From Hyphomonas sp. L-53-1-40 (GTDB lineage: Bacteria > Pseudomonadota > Alphaproteobacteria > Caulobacterales > Hyphomonadaceae), in the NCBI RefSeq assembly GCF_000682775.1, contig NZ_AWFI01000017.1, positions 124,001-188,000 on the forward strand: a stretch of 64,000 nucleotides of DNA. Reading direction: 5' to 3'. How positions within the stretch are numbered: position 1 is the stretch's first letter; each line of letters starts with the position of its first letter. The position numbers and the translations under genes were made by a program. The notes below the pieces were generated by a model, which worked only from the letters and a program-made list of their open reading frames with translations, was not told the DNA's origin and ran no database searches. Shown here piece by piece: positions 25,253-35,060 of the stretch.

Positions 25253-28105
25253 ATGAGCACAGATTCCCCCGACCAGTCAGCGCAAGAACCCACCCTTGTT
25301 GAATCCCGCAATCGGACGAGCCGCCGACCGGGCAAGTGGCGTATTTCGAACATCATTGATGGTCGCGCGCTTCGCGTGAAGTTGACCGCTGCGGCGCTCG
25401 ACAACATCGGCGATGCTCAGGCGATGCGGAAGGCCGCGCTGGACCATTTGCACGGGGCCATGTTTCGCGGGCGAATGATTGCCCAGGAGCGCTTGCAACA
25501 GGGCGCCGAAGGGCTGGATACCGCACGTCTTCTATCTGCGGTACAGGACGAAGTAATCCATGCATTGTACGATTTTACCACGACGCACGTTCACCGCGCG
25601 CGCAACCCGACAGAGGCCGAACGCCTCGCTATTGTTGCTACGGGCGGATACGGTCGTGGGGTGATGGCGCCGTCCTCCGACACCGATCTGTTGTTCCTGC
25701 GCGCATACAAGGCCTCTCCGCACACGGAGAGTGTGATCGAATATATGCTCTATGCCCTGTGGGATATGGGGCTCAAAGTTGGCAATGCATTCCGTACACC
25801 CGCTGAATGCGTGAAGTCGGCGGCAGAGGACGTTACCATAAAGACATCCCTACTGGACGCGCGGTTCATGTGTGGCGACCAGGCACTGTTCGACGAGATG
25901 CAAGCCAAGTTTAAAAAGGATGCCGTCGAGGGCAAGGACGCTGAGTTTATCGCCGACAAACTGGCGGAACGCGATGCGCGGCATGCGCGCCAGGGTGATG
26001 CACGTTATGTCGTTGAGCCAAATATTAAGGAGGGCAAAGGTGGCCTGCGCGACCTGCAAACGCTCTACTGGATTGTGAAACACATTTACGGCGGTCGAAC
26101 ATTGGAAGATGTGATGAAGGGCGGCCCCTTCACGCGTAGCGAGTACGGCTCATTCATACGATCAGCCAAGTTTCTCTGGACGGTTAGGTGTCATCTCCAC
26201 TTCGTGACTGGCCGAGCCGAAGAACGTCTGAGTTTTGACCTGCAGCCAGAAATTGCGGCTCGAATGGGCTATCGGGACAGAACGGGTCAACTGGGTGTTG
26301 AACGGTTCATGAAGCGCTATTTTCTGGTTGCAAAAGATGTTGGCGCATTGACGCGAATTATTGCCGCCAAGCTGGAAGCGGAACAGAAAAAGAGGCCTGA
26401 AGGGTTCCGTCGCCTGTTGCCGCAAAAAACACCGCAGGCGTTGGACGATCCCGGTTTTGTCATCGATTCCGGGCGGGTCGGCATCACGTCAGAAGATGTG
26501 ATGAAGCGCGATCCGCTGAACATGCTGCGGCTGTTTATTATTGCCCGGCGTGAAAACAAGGATATTCATCCCGATGCCCTATCGGCAATTACGCGCAATC
26601 TGAGGGGGCTCAACGAACAAGTTCGGAGTACAGAAGAAGCTCGCACGCTTATTCTTGACGCCGTCATTGGCAGCAAGGACCCTGCCTTGATTCTCCGCCG
26701 CATGAATGAAGCGGGTGTGTTGGGAAAGGCCATTCCGGAGTTTGGCGGGATTGTCGCGCAAACACAGTTCAACATGTATCATCACTATACGGTGGATGAG
26801 CATACGATCCGCGCAGTTGAGGCGATTGCCGAGATGGAGCAGGTCAACGCTGAGCGCGTGCCGCTTGCAACCGAGATATTCCCGCTGATCGAAAACCGCC
26901 GCGCGCTTTACCTCGCCATGTTGTTGCACGACACGGGCAAGGGACGGGGCGACCAGCAGATTGAAGGCATGAAAACGTCGACCCGCGCCTGTCAACGCCT
27001 TGGCATACCTGCGGACGAGACTGAACTTGTTGCCTGGCTCGTGGGCAACCATCTTGAACTCAGCGAAACGGCGCAGAAGCGCGACATTTCGGACCCGCGC
27101 ACGGTGACGCAATTTGCCAATCTTGTGGGCTCATTGGAGCGATTGCGATTGCTCTATATCCTTACCGCAGCAGATATTCGCGCTGTTGGCCCCGGCGTAT
27201 GGAACGCGTGGAAAGGCCAGTTGATGGCCGATCTCTATCACAATACAGCCGCAGCTCTGCGCGGCGGCCGAGCCGATGAGGCGGGTGTGCAGGCGCATCT
27301 CGAGGCGCGCGCCGAGTCGCGTCGTGAAGCGCTGGTTGAGGATTTAGGGAGTATTCCGCCGGTCCTGCTGGAAATGGAAACAGCGTATTGGACGGGCTTT
27401 GACGTGCCTGAGCTCACTTGGCATGCAACCGCCCTGAAAGGATCGGGCAACGTCGTATGCTACCGCTTTCCGCCCGAAGGTGGTGCGCTCACCCTGCTCG
27501 TATCAGGGCAGGACCGTGCCGGGCTGTTTGCGGACCTTGCCGGAACATTGGCCAATCTCGGTGCAAACGTCGTTTCGGCGCAAGTCTTCACGAACCGCAG
27601 TGGACGGATTGTCGATATCTTCATGGTGCAAGATGCTGCGCAAAAGCCGTTCGGCCAAAAGGACGAGACGCGACTGAGGCGTCTGGAGACAGCGCTGGCG
27701 GAAACGTTGGATGGAGGAAGTGTCAAGGATTTGGCAACCTCCCGCACCGGGCGCCGCCAGGCGGCCTTCCTTGTGCAGCCGTCTGCGCAGATCCGGAATG
27801 ATGTTTCGACCGAGTATACGGTGGTCGATATTGCCGGGCGAGACCGGCCGGGCTTGCTCTATGATGTGGCCAGCGTATTGGCTGACAGTGGCCTGTCCAT
27901 TCACTCGGCTCATGTGGGGTCTTATGGCGAGCGCATGTTTGACGCCTTTTATGTTCAGACGAGCGATGGGAAAAAGCTGACCGGCTCTGCCCAGATTGAG
28001 ACATTGAAGGATCGTCTTCTCGACGCATTGGGCCAGCATGAACCGGACGCGCCGGAAACACCGGCCCGGAAGCTCAGGCGTTCGCGCGCAGTGGACAGTT
28101 TCTGA
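25253..28105 (+). CDS. glnD: PII uridylyltransferase / uridylyl-removing enzyme
   Basis: A 950-residue bifunctional nitrogen sensor. It uridylylates PII proteins when glutamine is low and removes UMP when it is high. Domains in order: nucleotidyltransferase with GGYGRGVMAPSSDTDLLFL (about 130-148, the G-S-x-D-x-D metal motif), a GlnD linker, an HD hydrolase domain with LHDTGKG (about 557) and NHLELS, and two C-terminal ACT domains that bind glutamine (about 745-825, starting TLLVSGQDRAGLFADLAG; and 855-930, TVVDIAGRDRPGLLYDVAS). Length and order are standard. murJ follows 22 bases after the stop, the usual alphaproteobacterial order glnD-murJ-trpS. Confidence 0.97.
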   Translation: MSTDSPDQSAQEPTLVESRNRTSRRPGKWRISNIIDGRALRVKLTAAALDNIGDAQAMRKAALDHLHGAMFRGRMIAQERLQQGAEGLDTARLLSAVQDEVIHALYDFTTTHVHRARNPTEAERLAIVATGGYGRGVMAPSSDTDLLFLRAYKASPHTESVIEYMLYALWDMGLKVGNAFRTPAECVKSAAEDVTIKTSLLDARFMCGDQALFDEMQAKFKKDAVEGKDAEFIADKLAERDARHARQGDARYVVEPNIKEGKGGLRDLQTLYWIVKHIYGGRTLEDVMKGGPFTRSEYGSFIRSAKFLWTVRCHLHFVTGRAEERLSFDLQPEIAARMGYRDRTGQLGVERFMKRYFLVAKDVGALTRIIAAKLEAEQKKRPEGFRRLLPQKTPQALDDPGFVIDSGRVGITSEDVMKRDPLNMLRLFIIARRENKDIHPDALSAITRNLRGLNEQVRSTEEARTLILDAVIGSKDPALILRRMNEAGVLGKAIPEFGGIVAQTQFNMYHHYTVDEHTIRAVEAIAEMEQVNAERVPLATEIFPLIENRRALYLAMLLHDTGKGRGDQQIEGMKTSTRACQRLGIPADETELVAWLVGNHLELSETAQKRDISDPRTVTQFANLVGSLERLRLLYILTAADIRAVGPGVWNAWKGQLMADLYHNTAAALRGGRADEAGVQAHLEARAESRREALVEDLGSIPPVLLEMETAYWTGFDVPELTWHATALKGSGNVVCYRFPPEGGALTLLVSGQDRAGLFADLAGTLANLGANVVSAQVFTNRSGRIVDIFMVQDAAQKPFGQKDETRLRRLETALAETLDGGSVKDLATSRTGRRQAAFLVQPSAQIRNDVSTEYTVVDIAGRDRPGLLYDVASVLADSGLSIHSAHVGSYGERMFDAFYVQTSDGKKLTGSAQIETLKDRLLDALGQHEPDAPETPARKLRRSRAVDSF

Positions 28106-28127
28106 GAATTCGATCAGGGATTCCCGC

Positions 28128-29647
28128 ATGAGTGTCGCCCGCAATACCTTGGTGCAATCGTCCCTGACTTTGGGCAGCCGTATCCTCGGCATGGTTCGCG
28201 ACATTCTGCTGATCGCGAAGATTGGTGCCGGGCCGATCGGCGACGCCTGGGCGACCGCGCAGCAATTCCCGAACCTGTTCCGCCGTATCTTCGCTGAAGG
28301 CGCCTTTGCCTCGGCCTTCGTGCCAACCTATGCCCGCACGCTGGAAGCCGAGGGGGCGGAAGCCGCACGCGATGTGGCACAGGAGGCGCTCCGCGTCTTG
28401 TTCGCCGCGACAGCGGCGCTGACTATCCTTGCGCAGGTTTTCATGCCGTGGGTCCTGTTGTTGATCCATGGCGGGCAGGCGGATGATCCGGAAAGCTATG
28501 GCCTCGCGGTGCTGCTGACGCGGATCACGATGCCGTATCTGACCTTCATGGCTATCGCGGCGCTCCTGTCGGGTGTCCTGAATTCGGCTGAGCGATTCAT
28601 CCTGTCGGCGGGCGCGCCGACCTTGCTGAACCTCTCCCTGATCCCGGCTGCCTTCGTGGCGCCGGATGCCAAAGGCACGGCGTTGGCGGCGGCGTTGGCC
28701 TATTTTGTTGCGGGCGTGCTGCAGGCAGGAGCACTCTGGTGGGGCGTCAACCGGCAGAAAGTACATCTGAGCCTGATTGGCTGGCCCCGCATGACTCGCT
28801 GAAGCTCGCCATTCCCGGTACGATTGCAGCGTCCGGTACGCAAATCAATATCATCGTCAGCCAGTCGCTGGCGAGTTTCGAAGTCGGCGCAAAGTCCTGG
28901 CTCTATGCCGCTGACCGGCTTTACCAGCTGCCGCTCGGGCTTGTGGGGGTGGCCGTCGGTGTCGCCATCCTTCCGCGTCTCAGCCGGGCCGCGCGGGCGA
29001 GTGATGACGGGTCAAGCCGCCAGACGATGGATGAGGGCATTGGCCTCGCCCTGGCGCTGACCCTGCCGGCGGCCGCGGCGCTGATGATTGCGCCAGTCTT
29101 CCTCATCGACGCCTTCTTCACGCGCGGCGAGTTTCTGCCGTCCGATGCCACGATGTCCGGAAATGCGCTGTTTCATTTTGCATGGGGCGTTCCCGCCTTC
29201 GTGCTGATCAAGGTGCTCGCGCCTGCCTTCTTCGCGCGGGAAGATACCAGGACACCGATGCGCTTTGCGCTGATATCGGTCGTAGTCAACACAGCGCTCG
29301 GTGCGGGACTGTTCTTCTGGATGAAGTCCAATGGTCAGGCGGGCTTCATCGGTCTTGCCATCGCCACCTCGATTGCGGCCTGGGTGAACACGGCGCTGCT
29401 GGCCCTGACGCTGATGCGGCGCGGCTGGTATGTTCCCGGCGCGCGGCTCGTCTCTGGTGTCGTCCGCGCTGCGGTCGCTACGGCGATCATGTCGGGCGCG
29501 GTTTGGTTTATGCTGGAAAATCTCACTCTGATCCGGGCCGAACTCTGGAATTCGCGCATTGTTTCGGCCGCCGCCATTTACGCAATTGCCGCCCTGCTGA
29601 CTGGTGCAATCCGCATTTCTGACATTCGTCAGGCTTTGCGACGCTAG
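28128..29647 (+). CDS. murJ: lipid II flippase MurJ, interrupted by an apparent frameshift
   Basis: MurJ/MviN flips lipid II across the inner membrane for peptidoglycan synthesis. The N-terminal part (from ATG 28128) has the signature SRILGMVRDILLI, FPNLFRRIFAEGAFASAFVP and ends out of frame at 28802 after SLIGWPRMT. The rest continues in another frame from DSLKLAIPGTIAASG with KSWLYAADRLYQLPLGLVGVAVG. One missing base near 28790-28798 accounts for it, and restoring it gives 506 residues, the family length, with 14 predicted helices. murJ is essential in most bacteria, so a sequence error is much likelier than a true pseudogene. It sits between glnD and trpS as expected. Confidence 0.93.
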
Positions 29648-29671
29648 ACAAACGCGCTAAAGCGCCTGCCC

Positions 29672-30709
29672 ATGACTGATACACCTGAATCTTATAGCGG
29701 CCCGCAGCGCATTTTCTCGGGCATCCAGCCAACTGGCAATCTCCATCTGGGCAACTATCTGGGCGCCCTGAAGAAGTTCGTGGATTTGCAGGAAGATGGT
29801 TGGGACGCAGTGTACGCCGTGGTGGACCTGCACGCCATCACGATGCCGGTGGAGAAGGGGGCTCTTGTGAGCCAGACTCGCCAGATCGCAGCGGCGTTCC
29901 TTGCCTGTGGCGTGGACCCGAAGAAATCCATCATTTATGCGCAATCGTCGGTGAAGGCGCATGTCGAGCTTGCCTGGATCTTCAATTGCGTGGCGCGCAT
30001 GGGATGGGTCGAGCGGATGACGCAGTTCAAGGACAAGGCAGGCAAGGATGCCGAACGGGCGTCGGTTGGCTTGTTCACATATCCTGTCCTGCAAGCAGCC
30101 GACATCCTGGCCTACAAGGCAACGCATGTGCCGGTAGGCGAGGATCAGAAGCAGCATCTGGAACTCAGCCGCGATATCGCCGACCGTTTTAACCGGGAAT
30201 ACGACGCGCCGGGCTTTTTCCCGCTGCCGGAGCCGCTAATCAAGGGGCCGGGCGCGCGTGTCATGAGCCTGAAGGACGGCACGAAGAAAATGTCCAAGTC
30301 TGATCCGTCTGAGCTCTCTCGGATTGCGCTGGTGGATGACGCTGACACGATTGCGAAGAAGATCAAGAAGGCCAAGACGGACCTTGAAGGAGACATGCCA
30401 AGCGACGTGGAGGGCCTGAAAGGGCGTCCGGAAGTCGAGAACCTTGTCGGCATATATGCGGCACTCGCAGGCGAGACCGTCGAGGGTGTGCTCAAGCAGT
30501 ATGGCGGGCAGGGATTTGGCGTTTTCAAACCGGCCCTGGCCGAGGTGACGGTCGCCCATTTGGCGCCGATCACACAGCGCTATCGTGAGATTTTGGATGA
30601 CCATGCGTTTATTGACTCCGTCTTGAAAGATGGTGCTGAGCGTGCGGATGCGATCTCGGCGCCGATTATCAAAGACGTTCGAAAGCGAGTTGGGTTCTGG
30701 GGGGCATAG
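29672..30709 (+). CDS. trpS: tryptophanyl-tRNA synthetase
   Basis: A 345-residue class I synthetase that charges tRNA(Trp). The HIGH-equivalent is TGNLHLGNY (26-34) after the opening IFSGIQP, and the KMSKS loop is [14 protein letters not shown] (about 206). The tRNA-binding C-terminal helices follow and it ends in RKRVGFWGA, typical for alphaproteobacteria. It begins 24 bases after murJ and is probably in the same transcript. A strong hairpin follows the stop. Confidence 0.97.
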   Translation: MTDTPESYSGPQRIFSGIQPTGNLHLGNYLGALKKFVDLQEDGWDAVYAVVDLHAITMPVEKGALVSQTRQIAAAFLACGVDPKKSIIYAQSSVKAHVELAWIFNCVARMGWVERMTQFKDKAGKDAERASVGLFTYPVLQAADILAYKATHVPVGEDQKQHLELSRDIADRFNREYDAPGFFPLPEPLIKGPGARVMSLKDGTKKMSKSDPSELSRIALVDDADTIAKKIKKAKTDLEGDMPSDVEGLKGRPEVENLVGIYAALAGETVEGVLKQYGGQGFGVFKPALAEVTVAHLAPITQRYREILDDHAFIDSVLKDGAERADAISAPIIKDVRKRVGFWGA

Positions 30710-30714
30710 TTTCT

Positions 30715-30745
30715 GAGTGCGGCGTACCCCTGCGGCGCCGCGCTC
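30715..30745 (+). terminator. GC-rich hairpin after trpS
   Basis: GAGTGCGGCG and CGCCGCGCTC pair as a 10-bp stem (one G-T pair) around an 11-base loop, starting 5 bases after the trpS stop. There is no following T run, so termination would be imperfect or it may protect the 3' end. Confidence 0.4.
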
Positions 30746-30807
30746 CATTGACCCCGGTAACCGTCAGGCTACTTCTCGGGCAACGTTCAGTCGGTTGGAG
30801 TTCTTCT

Positions 30808-31263
30808 ATGCGTATCATGGCACTTGTCGCTTCCCTCGGTCTTGCGGCCCTGGCAGCGTGTTCGCCAGCCTCTCAAGGCGGTGAAAACTCGGTCAGCGTG
30901 AGCGATGCGTACATCGTGAAGCCAACACCCGGTCGGGATGTTGCCGGAGGCGGTCTGACCCTTTCGGTGACCGGTGATGCAATGGCGCTGGTGGGCGCCG
31001 ATACGGACATCGCCGATACGGTCGAACTGCACACTATGAGCATGGAAGATGGTGTCATGAGAATGCGCAAGGTCGAGCAGTTGGACGTGTCCGAGGGTAC
31101 GCCACTGGTGCTGGAAAGTGGGGGCGCCCATCTGATGCTGTTCGGCGTCAGCCCTGACATCGAGATTGGCGAAACGGTTGACTTGGTCCTCACTCTGACG
31201 GGTTCGGACGGTTCCGAGTCGACCCTCACCACAGAAGCTGAAATCCGCGGACTGGGCGACTAA
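30808..31263 (+). CDS. periplasmic copper chaperone PCu(A)C, lipoprotein
   Basis: A 151-residue lipoprotein (lipobox LAAC, Cys18) of the PCu(A)C/DUF461 family, which carries Cu(I) in the periplasm for assembly of the CuA or CuB centre of cytochrome c oxidase. The copper ligand pattern H-x-M ... M ... H-x-M is complete: ELHTM (His75, Met77), MRM (Met84/86) and AHLM (His108, Met110). ATG 30808 with GGAG 7 bases upstream is preferred to an in-frame upstream start. No Sco or oxidase gene is adjacent. Confidence 0.9.
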   Translation: MRIMALVASLGLAALAACSPASQGGENSVSVSDAYIVKPTPGRDVAGGGLTLSVTGDAMALVGADTDIADTVELHTMSMEDGVMRMRKVEQLDVSEGTPLVLESGGAHLMLFGVSPDIEIGETVDLVLTLTGSDGSESTLTTEAEIRGLGD

Positions 31264-31272
31264 GCTCACAAA

Positions 31273-31290
31273 GGCGCAGTTTTGTGCGCC
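31273..31290 (+). terminator. small hairpin after the PCu(A)C gene
   Basis: GGCGCA and TGCGCC pair around GTTTTG, 10 bases after the stop codon. The stem is short and has no T run after it, so only a modest terminator. Confidence 0.4.
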
Positions 31291-31364
31291 GCGATTGCCT
31301 GAAATTTATCCCTCAAAACCATGCCGTCCGGCCAATTGGCGGGCAGGCATGTTGCTTGCATATA

Positions 31365-31388
31365 TTTAACAGTAAATAGACTGTTAAA
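31365..31388. promoter_or_regulatory. AT-rich palindrome TTTAACAG ... CTGTTAAA
   Basis: Perfect 8-base arms with an 8-base spacer (TAAATAGA), about 75 bases before the next gene, in the only AT-rich patch of the surroundings. Operator size and position suggest a dimeric regulator site overlapping a promoter; the regulator is unknown. Confidence 0.45.
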
Positions 31389-31463
31389 ATTCGCGGAACC
31401 TCGGCATAGTGTCCTGAACGCAACAGGTTCCGCTTAAGTATGAGTAGAGACAGGGTAGAGTGA

Positions 31464-32516
31464 ATGGCATTTGATAGTCGCCTCCCCGCGGCATACCAGG
31501 AGGAAGGTCCTGTCGTGACTGTGCTGGGTTCCGATCATCTCGTAACATTCGACTATGCCGAGCCTAGCCCCATCATGTTGTTTGCCCAGCGCTGGTGGCG
31601 CCGGACTGTGACGCTTCTGAAAGTCGGCACAGTTGTGTGTGCAGTGGCGGCGTATCCCATCATGACAGTCGCCTCCAATCGGATCGATGACAGCAGTATC
31701 GAAGTTGCGGGCCAGAACTGGACCTTGCCGGAAGTTGGTGTCTCGATCGTGAAAATCGCCCGTGAGCTGGAAGGTGCTGGCTGGGCAGGGGATCGTGCAA
31801 ACTGGCACCCTCAGGCGCGGCTCACCGCCATGCCGGCTTGGCAACGTGCAACCGCCAATGCCCTTTCACAACATACCGCGCTTCTGGCGGACCTTACGGT
31901 CAAGGATGGCGATGTCGATTCAGATTTGAAGGCAGCTGCTCGCCTTTTGAAAGGGGTGGAAGGCGAAGACATGCGCCCGCGCCTCACCGCTGCAGCCGAG
32001 GCGTTGAACCGCTATGACTCTCGCGCAGGCCGTGGCTTGGCGGCGACGCCAGACAAGGTCGTGAAATTGGCGGCTGAAGCGACTTTGTTCGCGAGCTGGG
32101 CCGGAGCAGATCGGATCGATCTGTCTGTTCAGGTCAATCAGGACGTTGTTGAGTGGCCAGCCAGCAGGGTCGATATCGAGACATTTTACGGCGCTAAAGC
32201 CCGTGCACATCTGGCGCAGCAAATGCTGGCCGCTGCACGCACTGCAGAGCCACGCCTCGCGCGCCTGCCTTCGGTCAGTACGGCCTTTGATCGCGCGGAA
32301 CTGGCTTGGAGCAGGGCGGCACAGATGAAGCCTTTGGTCGTTTCGAATCAGAGCGGTGACGGCCCATTCATGGCCAATCATCTGGCAAGTATCGGGTTTT
32401 ATCTCAGCGAAGCGCAGGATGCGTCCCGCAATCTGGCTGAAGCATTGGGTCAGGTCCCTGAGGGTGCACTAGAGAATGTTGCAGCATTGGAAACGCAACT
32501 CGCCTCTGCACCGTAA
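31464..32516 (+). CDS. DUF2333-like membrane-anchored protein
   Basis: A 350-residue protein with one N-terminal membrane helix (about 48-68, LLKVGTVVCAVAAYPIMTVA) after a 45-residue cytosolic leader, then a mostly helical periplasmic domain. The segment ELEGAGWAGDRANWHPQARLTAMPAWQ followed by a long helix recalls the DUF2333 family of proteobacteria, which have the same layout, but I assign it only from this pattern. Function is unknown. It is monocistronic and has its own palindrome upstream (31365-31388). The next gene, nfu, follows 82 bases later. Confidence 0.55.
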   Translation: MAFDSRLPAAYQEEGPVVTVLGSDHLVTFDYAEPSPIMLFAQRWWRRTVTLLKVGTVVCAVAAYPIMTVASNRIDDSSIEVAGQNWTLPEVGVSIVKIARELEGAGWAGDRANWHPQARLTAMPAWQRATANALSQHTALLADLTVKDGDVDSDLKAAARLLKGVEGEDMRPRLTAAAEALNRYDSRAGRGLAATPDKVVKLAAEATLFASWAGADRIDLSVQVNQDVVEWPASRVDIETFYGAKARAHLAQQMLAAARTAEPRLARLPSVSTAFDRAELAWSRAAQMKPLVVSNQSGDGPFMANHLASIGFYLSEAQDASRNLAEALGQVPEGALENVAALETQLASAP

Positions 32517-32598
32517 TCTCACGCCATCCCTTGAACCTGCCCCTCGCCTGAGCCATCTGGATTGGTAAGACCGCAAGCCAGAAAGGGCCCCCAAGGCC

Positions 32599-33177
32599 AT
32601 GTTCATTCAAACAGAACCGACGCCGAATCCGGACACCGTAAAATTCCTTCCCGGCCATCCTGTGGCGGGCGATGCCGGTCCGTTTGATTTTCCCGATGTG
32701 GCCAGCGCTCGGATGAGCTTGCTGGCACGTGCACTCTTTCAAGTCGATGGCGTAGAACGTGTTTTCCTTGGTAGTGATTTTGTGTCGATCAACAAGGATC
32801 CCGACAAGGATTGGAAACATGTGAAGCCGATGGTGCTCGCCGCCATTATGGATCATTACATGGCTGGCTTGCCGGTTGTGGAAGAGGGCGCAGCGCCGTC
32901 AGCCGATGCTGAAGCCAATGTCAGTTATGAGGGTGAAGCTGCCGAGATCGTCGAAGAAATTCGTGAACTCATCGAGACGCGTGTTCGCCCCGCTGTTGCT
33001 CAAGACGGCGGCGACATCATTTTTCACAAATTCGAGCCGGATACCGGTATCGTGCATTTGTCGATGCGGGGCGCGTGTGCGGGCTGTCCATCGTCGACCA
33101 TGACCCTCAAGCAGGGAATTGAAAACATGCTGAAGACCTATGTACCAGAAGTCACTGCCGTCGAGGCCGTACTGTAG
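32599..33177 (+). CDS. nfuA: NfuA/NifU-type Fe-S scaffold protein
   Basis: A 192-residue protein with two domains: Nfu N-terminal domain (1-90, opening MFIQTEPTPNPDTVKFLPG) and a C-terminal NifU domain (about 115-190) with the cluster-binding CAGCPSST (Cys160, Cys163). It is the alphaproteobacterial and mitochondrial type of Nfu, which carries [4Fe-4S] clusters to target proteins. The N-terminal domain differs from the degenerate A-type domain of E. coli NfuA. Its neighbourhood (trpS, nfu, tsaB, rimI, fur) is conserved in related bacteria. Confidence 0.92.
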   Translation: MFIQTEPTPNPDTVKFLPGHPVAGDAGPFDFPDVASARMSLLARALFQVDGVERVFLGSDFVSINKDPDKDWKHVKPMVLAAIMDHYMAGLPVVEEGAAPSADAEANVSYEGEAAEIVEEIRELIETRVRPAVAQDGGDIIFHKFEPDTGIVHLSMRGACAGCPSSTMTLKQGIENMLKTYVPEVTAVEAVL

Positions 33178-33274
33178 GGCTCGCGACATTTGGACTGCTG
33201 CAGACTGCATTGATTGTTCAGGCGTTTCCCGGCAAGACTCAAAAACATATTTCAGGAACAGAAGGAAACAGGTC

Positions 33275-33874
33275 ATGTCTCACCCGGTGAACGACCATGC
33301 GCTCGACGTGATATTTCGGGATGGACGCAGCTATAACGGTTTCCAGGACAAGGACGTCCCGGAAGTGCTGGTTCGGGCTGTCTACGACCTTGCCAAAATG
33401 GGGCCGACCAGCGCCAACTGTTCTCCGGCCCGTTTCGTCTTTGTATCTTCTGCGGAAGGCAAAGAGCGTCTTCTGCCGTTGGTCTCGCAGGGCAACCAAC
33501 AAAAGGTGAAGGAAGCCAAATGGTCCGTGATCATTGCATATGACATGGAGTTCCAGGAAAAAATCCCGAAACTGTTCCCACACAATCCAAGTGCCAAGCA
33601 CTGGTTTGATGGCAATCGTGAGGAGACAGCCTTTCGGAACGGCTCGCTGCAAAGCGCCTATTTCCTGATGGCGGCGCGTTCACTCGGCCTCGACACAGGA
33701 CCAATGTCGGGCTTTGACATGGACGCCGTGAATAAGGAATTCTTCGAAAACCAGGATGGCGAAGAGAAAAGCTGGCGCGCCAACTGGATCTGCAATCTCG
33801 GTTATGGCGACAAGTCGACCATTTTTGCGCGGAGTCCGCGACTGCACTTCGATGAGGCCTGCCGGATCGTTTAG
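33275..33874 (+). CDS. RutE-like nitroreductase (malonic semialdehyde reductase family)
   Basis: A 199-residue flavin reductase. It matches the RutE subgroup closely: KMGPTSANCSPARFVFV, LFPHNPSAKHWFD, ETAFRNGSLQSAYF, LGLDTGPMSGFD and NLGYGD, ending in FDEACRIV. RutE reduces malonic semialdehyde to 3-hydroxypropionate in the Rut pyrimidine catabolism pathway, but no other rut gene is in the window, so this may be a general reductase or act on other aldehydes or nitro compounds. The start ATG 33275 is chosen for family length (196 in E. coli); the longer frame would overlap nfuA. tsaB starts 6 bases downstream. Confidence 0.88.
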   Translation: MSHPVNDHALDVIFRDGRSYNGFQDKDVPEVLVRAVYDLAKMGPTSANCSPARFVFVSSAEGKERLLPLVSQGNQQKVKEAKWSVIIAYDMEFQEKIPKLFPHNPSAKHWFDGNREETAFRNGSLQSAYFLMAARSLGLDTGPMSGFDMDAVNKEFFENQDGEEKSWRANWICNLGYGDKSTIFARSPRLHFDEACRIV

Positions 33875-33880
33875 CAAGCC

Positions 33881-34525
33881 ATGCTCGTCCTTGGACTGAA
33901 TACTGCCTTTTCGGCTATGGAAGCGGCCATTGTACGCGATGGTGAAATTCTCGCCGATGCGCGCGAGACCATGGCGCGTGGGCAGGATAAGGCGTTGCCA
34001 GGCTTTGTAGAGCGCTTGCTGGATGAGGCCGGCGTCTCACTAGCCGAGCTTGACCGGATCGCTGTGGTGACCGGGCCGGGCAGTTTCACGGGCATTCGCA
34101 TTGGCGTTGCCTATGCGCGCGGGCTGGCGCTTGTGACTGAAGCTCCCTGTATTGGCGTGACCAGCATCGAGGCCGCCATTCCCGCAGGAATGGAAGACAC
34201 TGTGCTTGGCTGCATAGCCGCGCAGAAGCGCCCGCCGGAGCAGACATGGTGGGTGCAGGGCGTTTCCGGCAATCAGGGCCTCGCCGGCACGATGGAAGTG
34301 GGTTTAGACGAATTGAAGGCCATGCTGACCGGGTTTCACGCTCCCATCTTCATGCAGGGGAGCGAGGCGTTGGAGGAGATGGCAGAGGCGCTGGACATCC
34401 GCCCCCTAATTGCTTCGGCTGTGACGGCGGCCTTGAAAGCGCCCCTGTTCGACCCCGCGCAGCACCTGCCCGCGCCGGTCTATGCGCGCGAGCCAGATGC
34501 GAAGCTGCCGGAAACAAGAACCTGA
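33881..34525 (+). CDS. tsaB: tRNA threonylcarbamoyladenosine biosynthesis protein TsaB
   Basis: A 214-residue ASKHA-fold protein that partners TsaD and TsaE in making t6A37 of ANN-decoding tRNAs. The hallmarks are LGLNTAFSAMEAAIV (the variant DTS region) at the start, and VVTGPGSFTGIRIGVAYARGLAL (about 63-85). Its stop overlaps the rimI start by one base (TGATG), the standard tsaB-rimI pair. Confidence 0.93.
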   Translation: MLVLGLNTAFSAMEAAIVRDGEILADARETMARGQDKALPGFVERLLDEAGVSLAELDRIAVVTGPGSFTGIRIGVAYARGLALVTEAPCIGVTSIEAAIPAGMEDTVLGCIAAQKRPPEQTWWVQGVSGNQGLAGTMEVGLDELKAMLTGFHAPIFMQGSEALEEMAEALDIRPLIASAVTAALKAPLFDPAQHLPAPVYAREPDAKLPETRT

Positions 34526-34983
34526 TGTCGGGCCTACTGGTGCTACGACCGGACGATGCGGGGCAGGTGGCCCTGTTGCATGCGAAATCCTTTAGTGAGA
34601 GCGAGGCCTGGAGCGCTGCTTCGATGCGCGATCTGCTCAAGGACCCGAACGTGCTGACCTTGGGCATTCTCTCCGATGGACAATTGGCCGCTTTTGTCAT
34701 GGGCCAGACGGTGGCGGGTGAAACCGATATCCTGACCATTGCGACCGATCCGGACCAGCGCCGGAAGGGTCTGGCCGGTCGCTTGATCAGCGCGCTGGTA
34801 AAGCGTGTGGGAGAACGGGGCGTCACGCGTATCATGCTGGATGTAGCCGAAGACAACCTGCCCGCTCGTGAACTCTATCGGGCGCATGGGTTCGCTGAAG
34901 ATGGTCGCCGTCCACGCTATTACCGCGCCGCGCGAAACGTGCCTGTGGATGCTATCCTGATGTCCCGATCCTTGAGCCTGTAG
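34525..34983 (+). CDS. rimI: ribosomal protein N-acetyltransferase RimI-like (GNAT)
   Basis: A 152-residue GNAT enzyme translationally coupled to tsaB. Motif A is IATDPDQRRKGLAGRLISAL (acetyl-CoA loop QRRKGLAG) and motif B LDVAEDNLPARELYRAHGFAEDGRRPRYY, the typical RimI ending with RxxYY. RimI acetylates the N-terminal alanine of ribosomal protein S18. Coupling with tsaB is common and supports the assignment. The in-frame extension upstream inside tsaB is rejected. Confidence 0.9.
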   Translation: MSGLLVLRPDDAGQVALLHAKSFSESEAWSAASMRDLLKDPNVLTLGILSDGQLAAFVMGQTVAGETDILTIATDPDQRRKGLAGRLISALVKRVGERGVTRIMLDVAEDNLPARELYRAHGFAEDGRRPRYYRAARNVPVDAILMSRSLSL

Positions 34984-35060
34984 GTCTTGTTTTCAGTTTC
35001 TTTGGGCGGCGCTCGAAAATGCATTATGTTTCTGATGAACCCGCCAAGGAGGATATCCAA

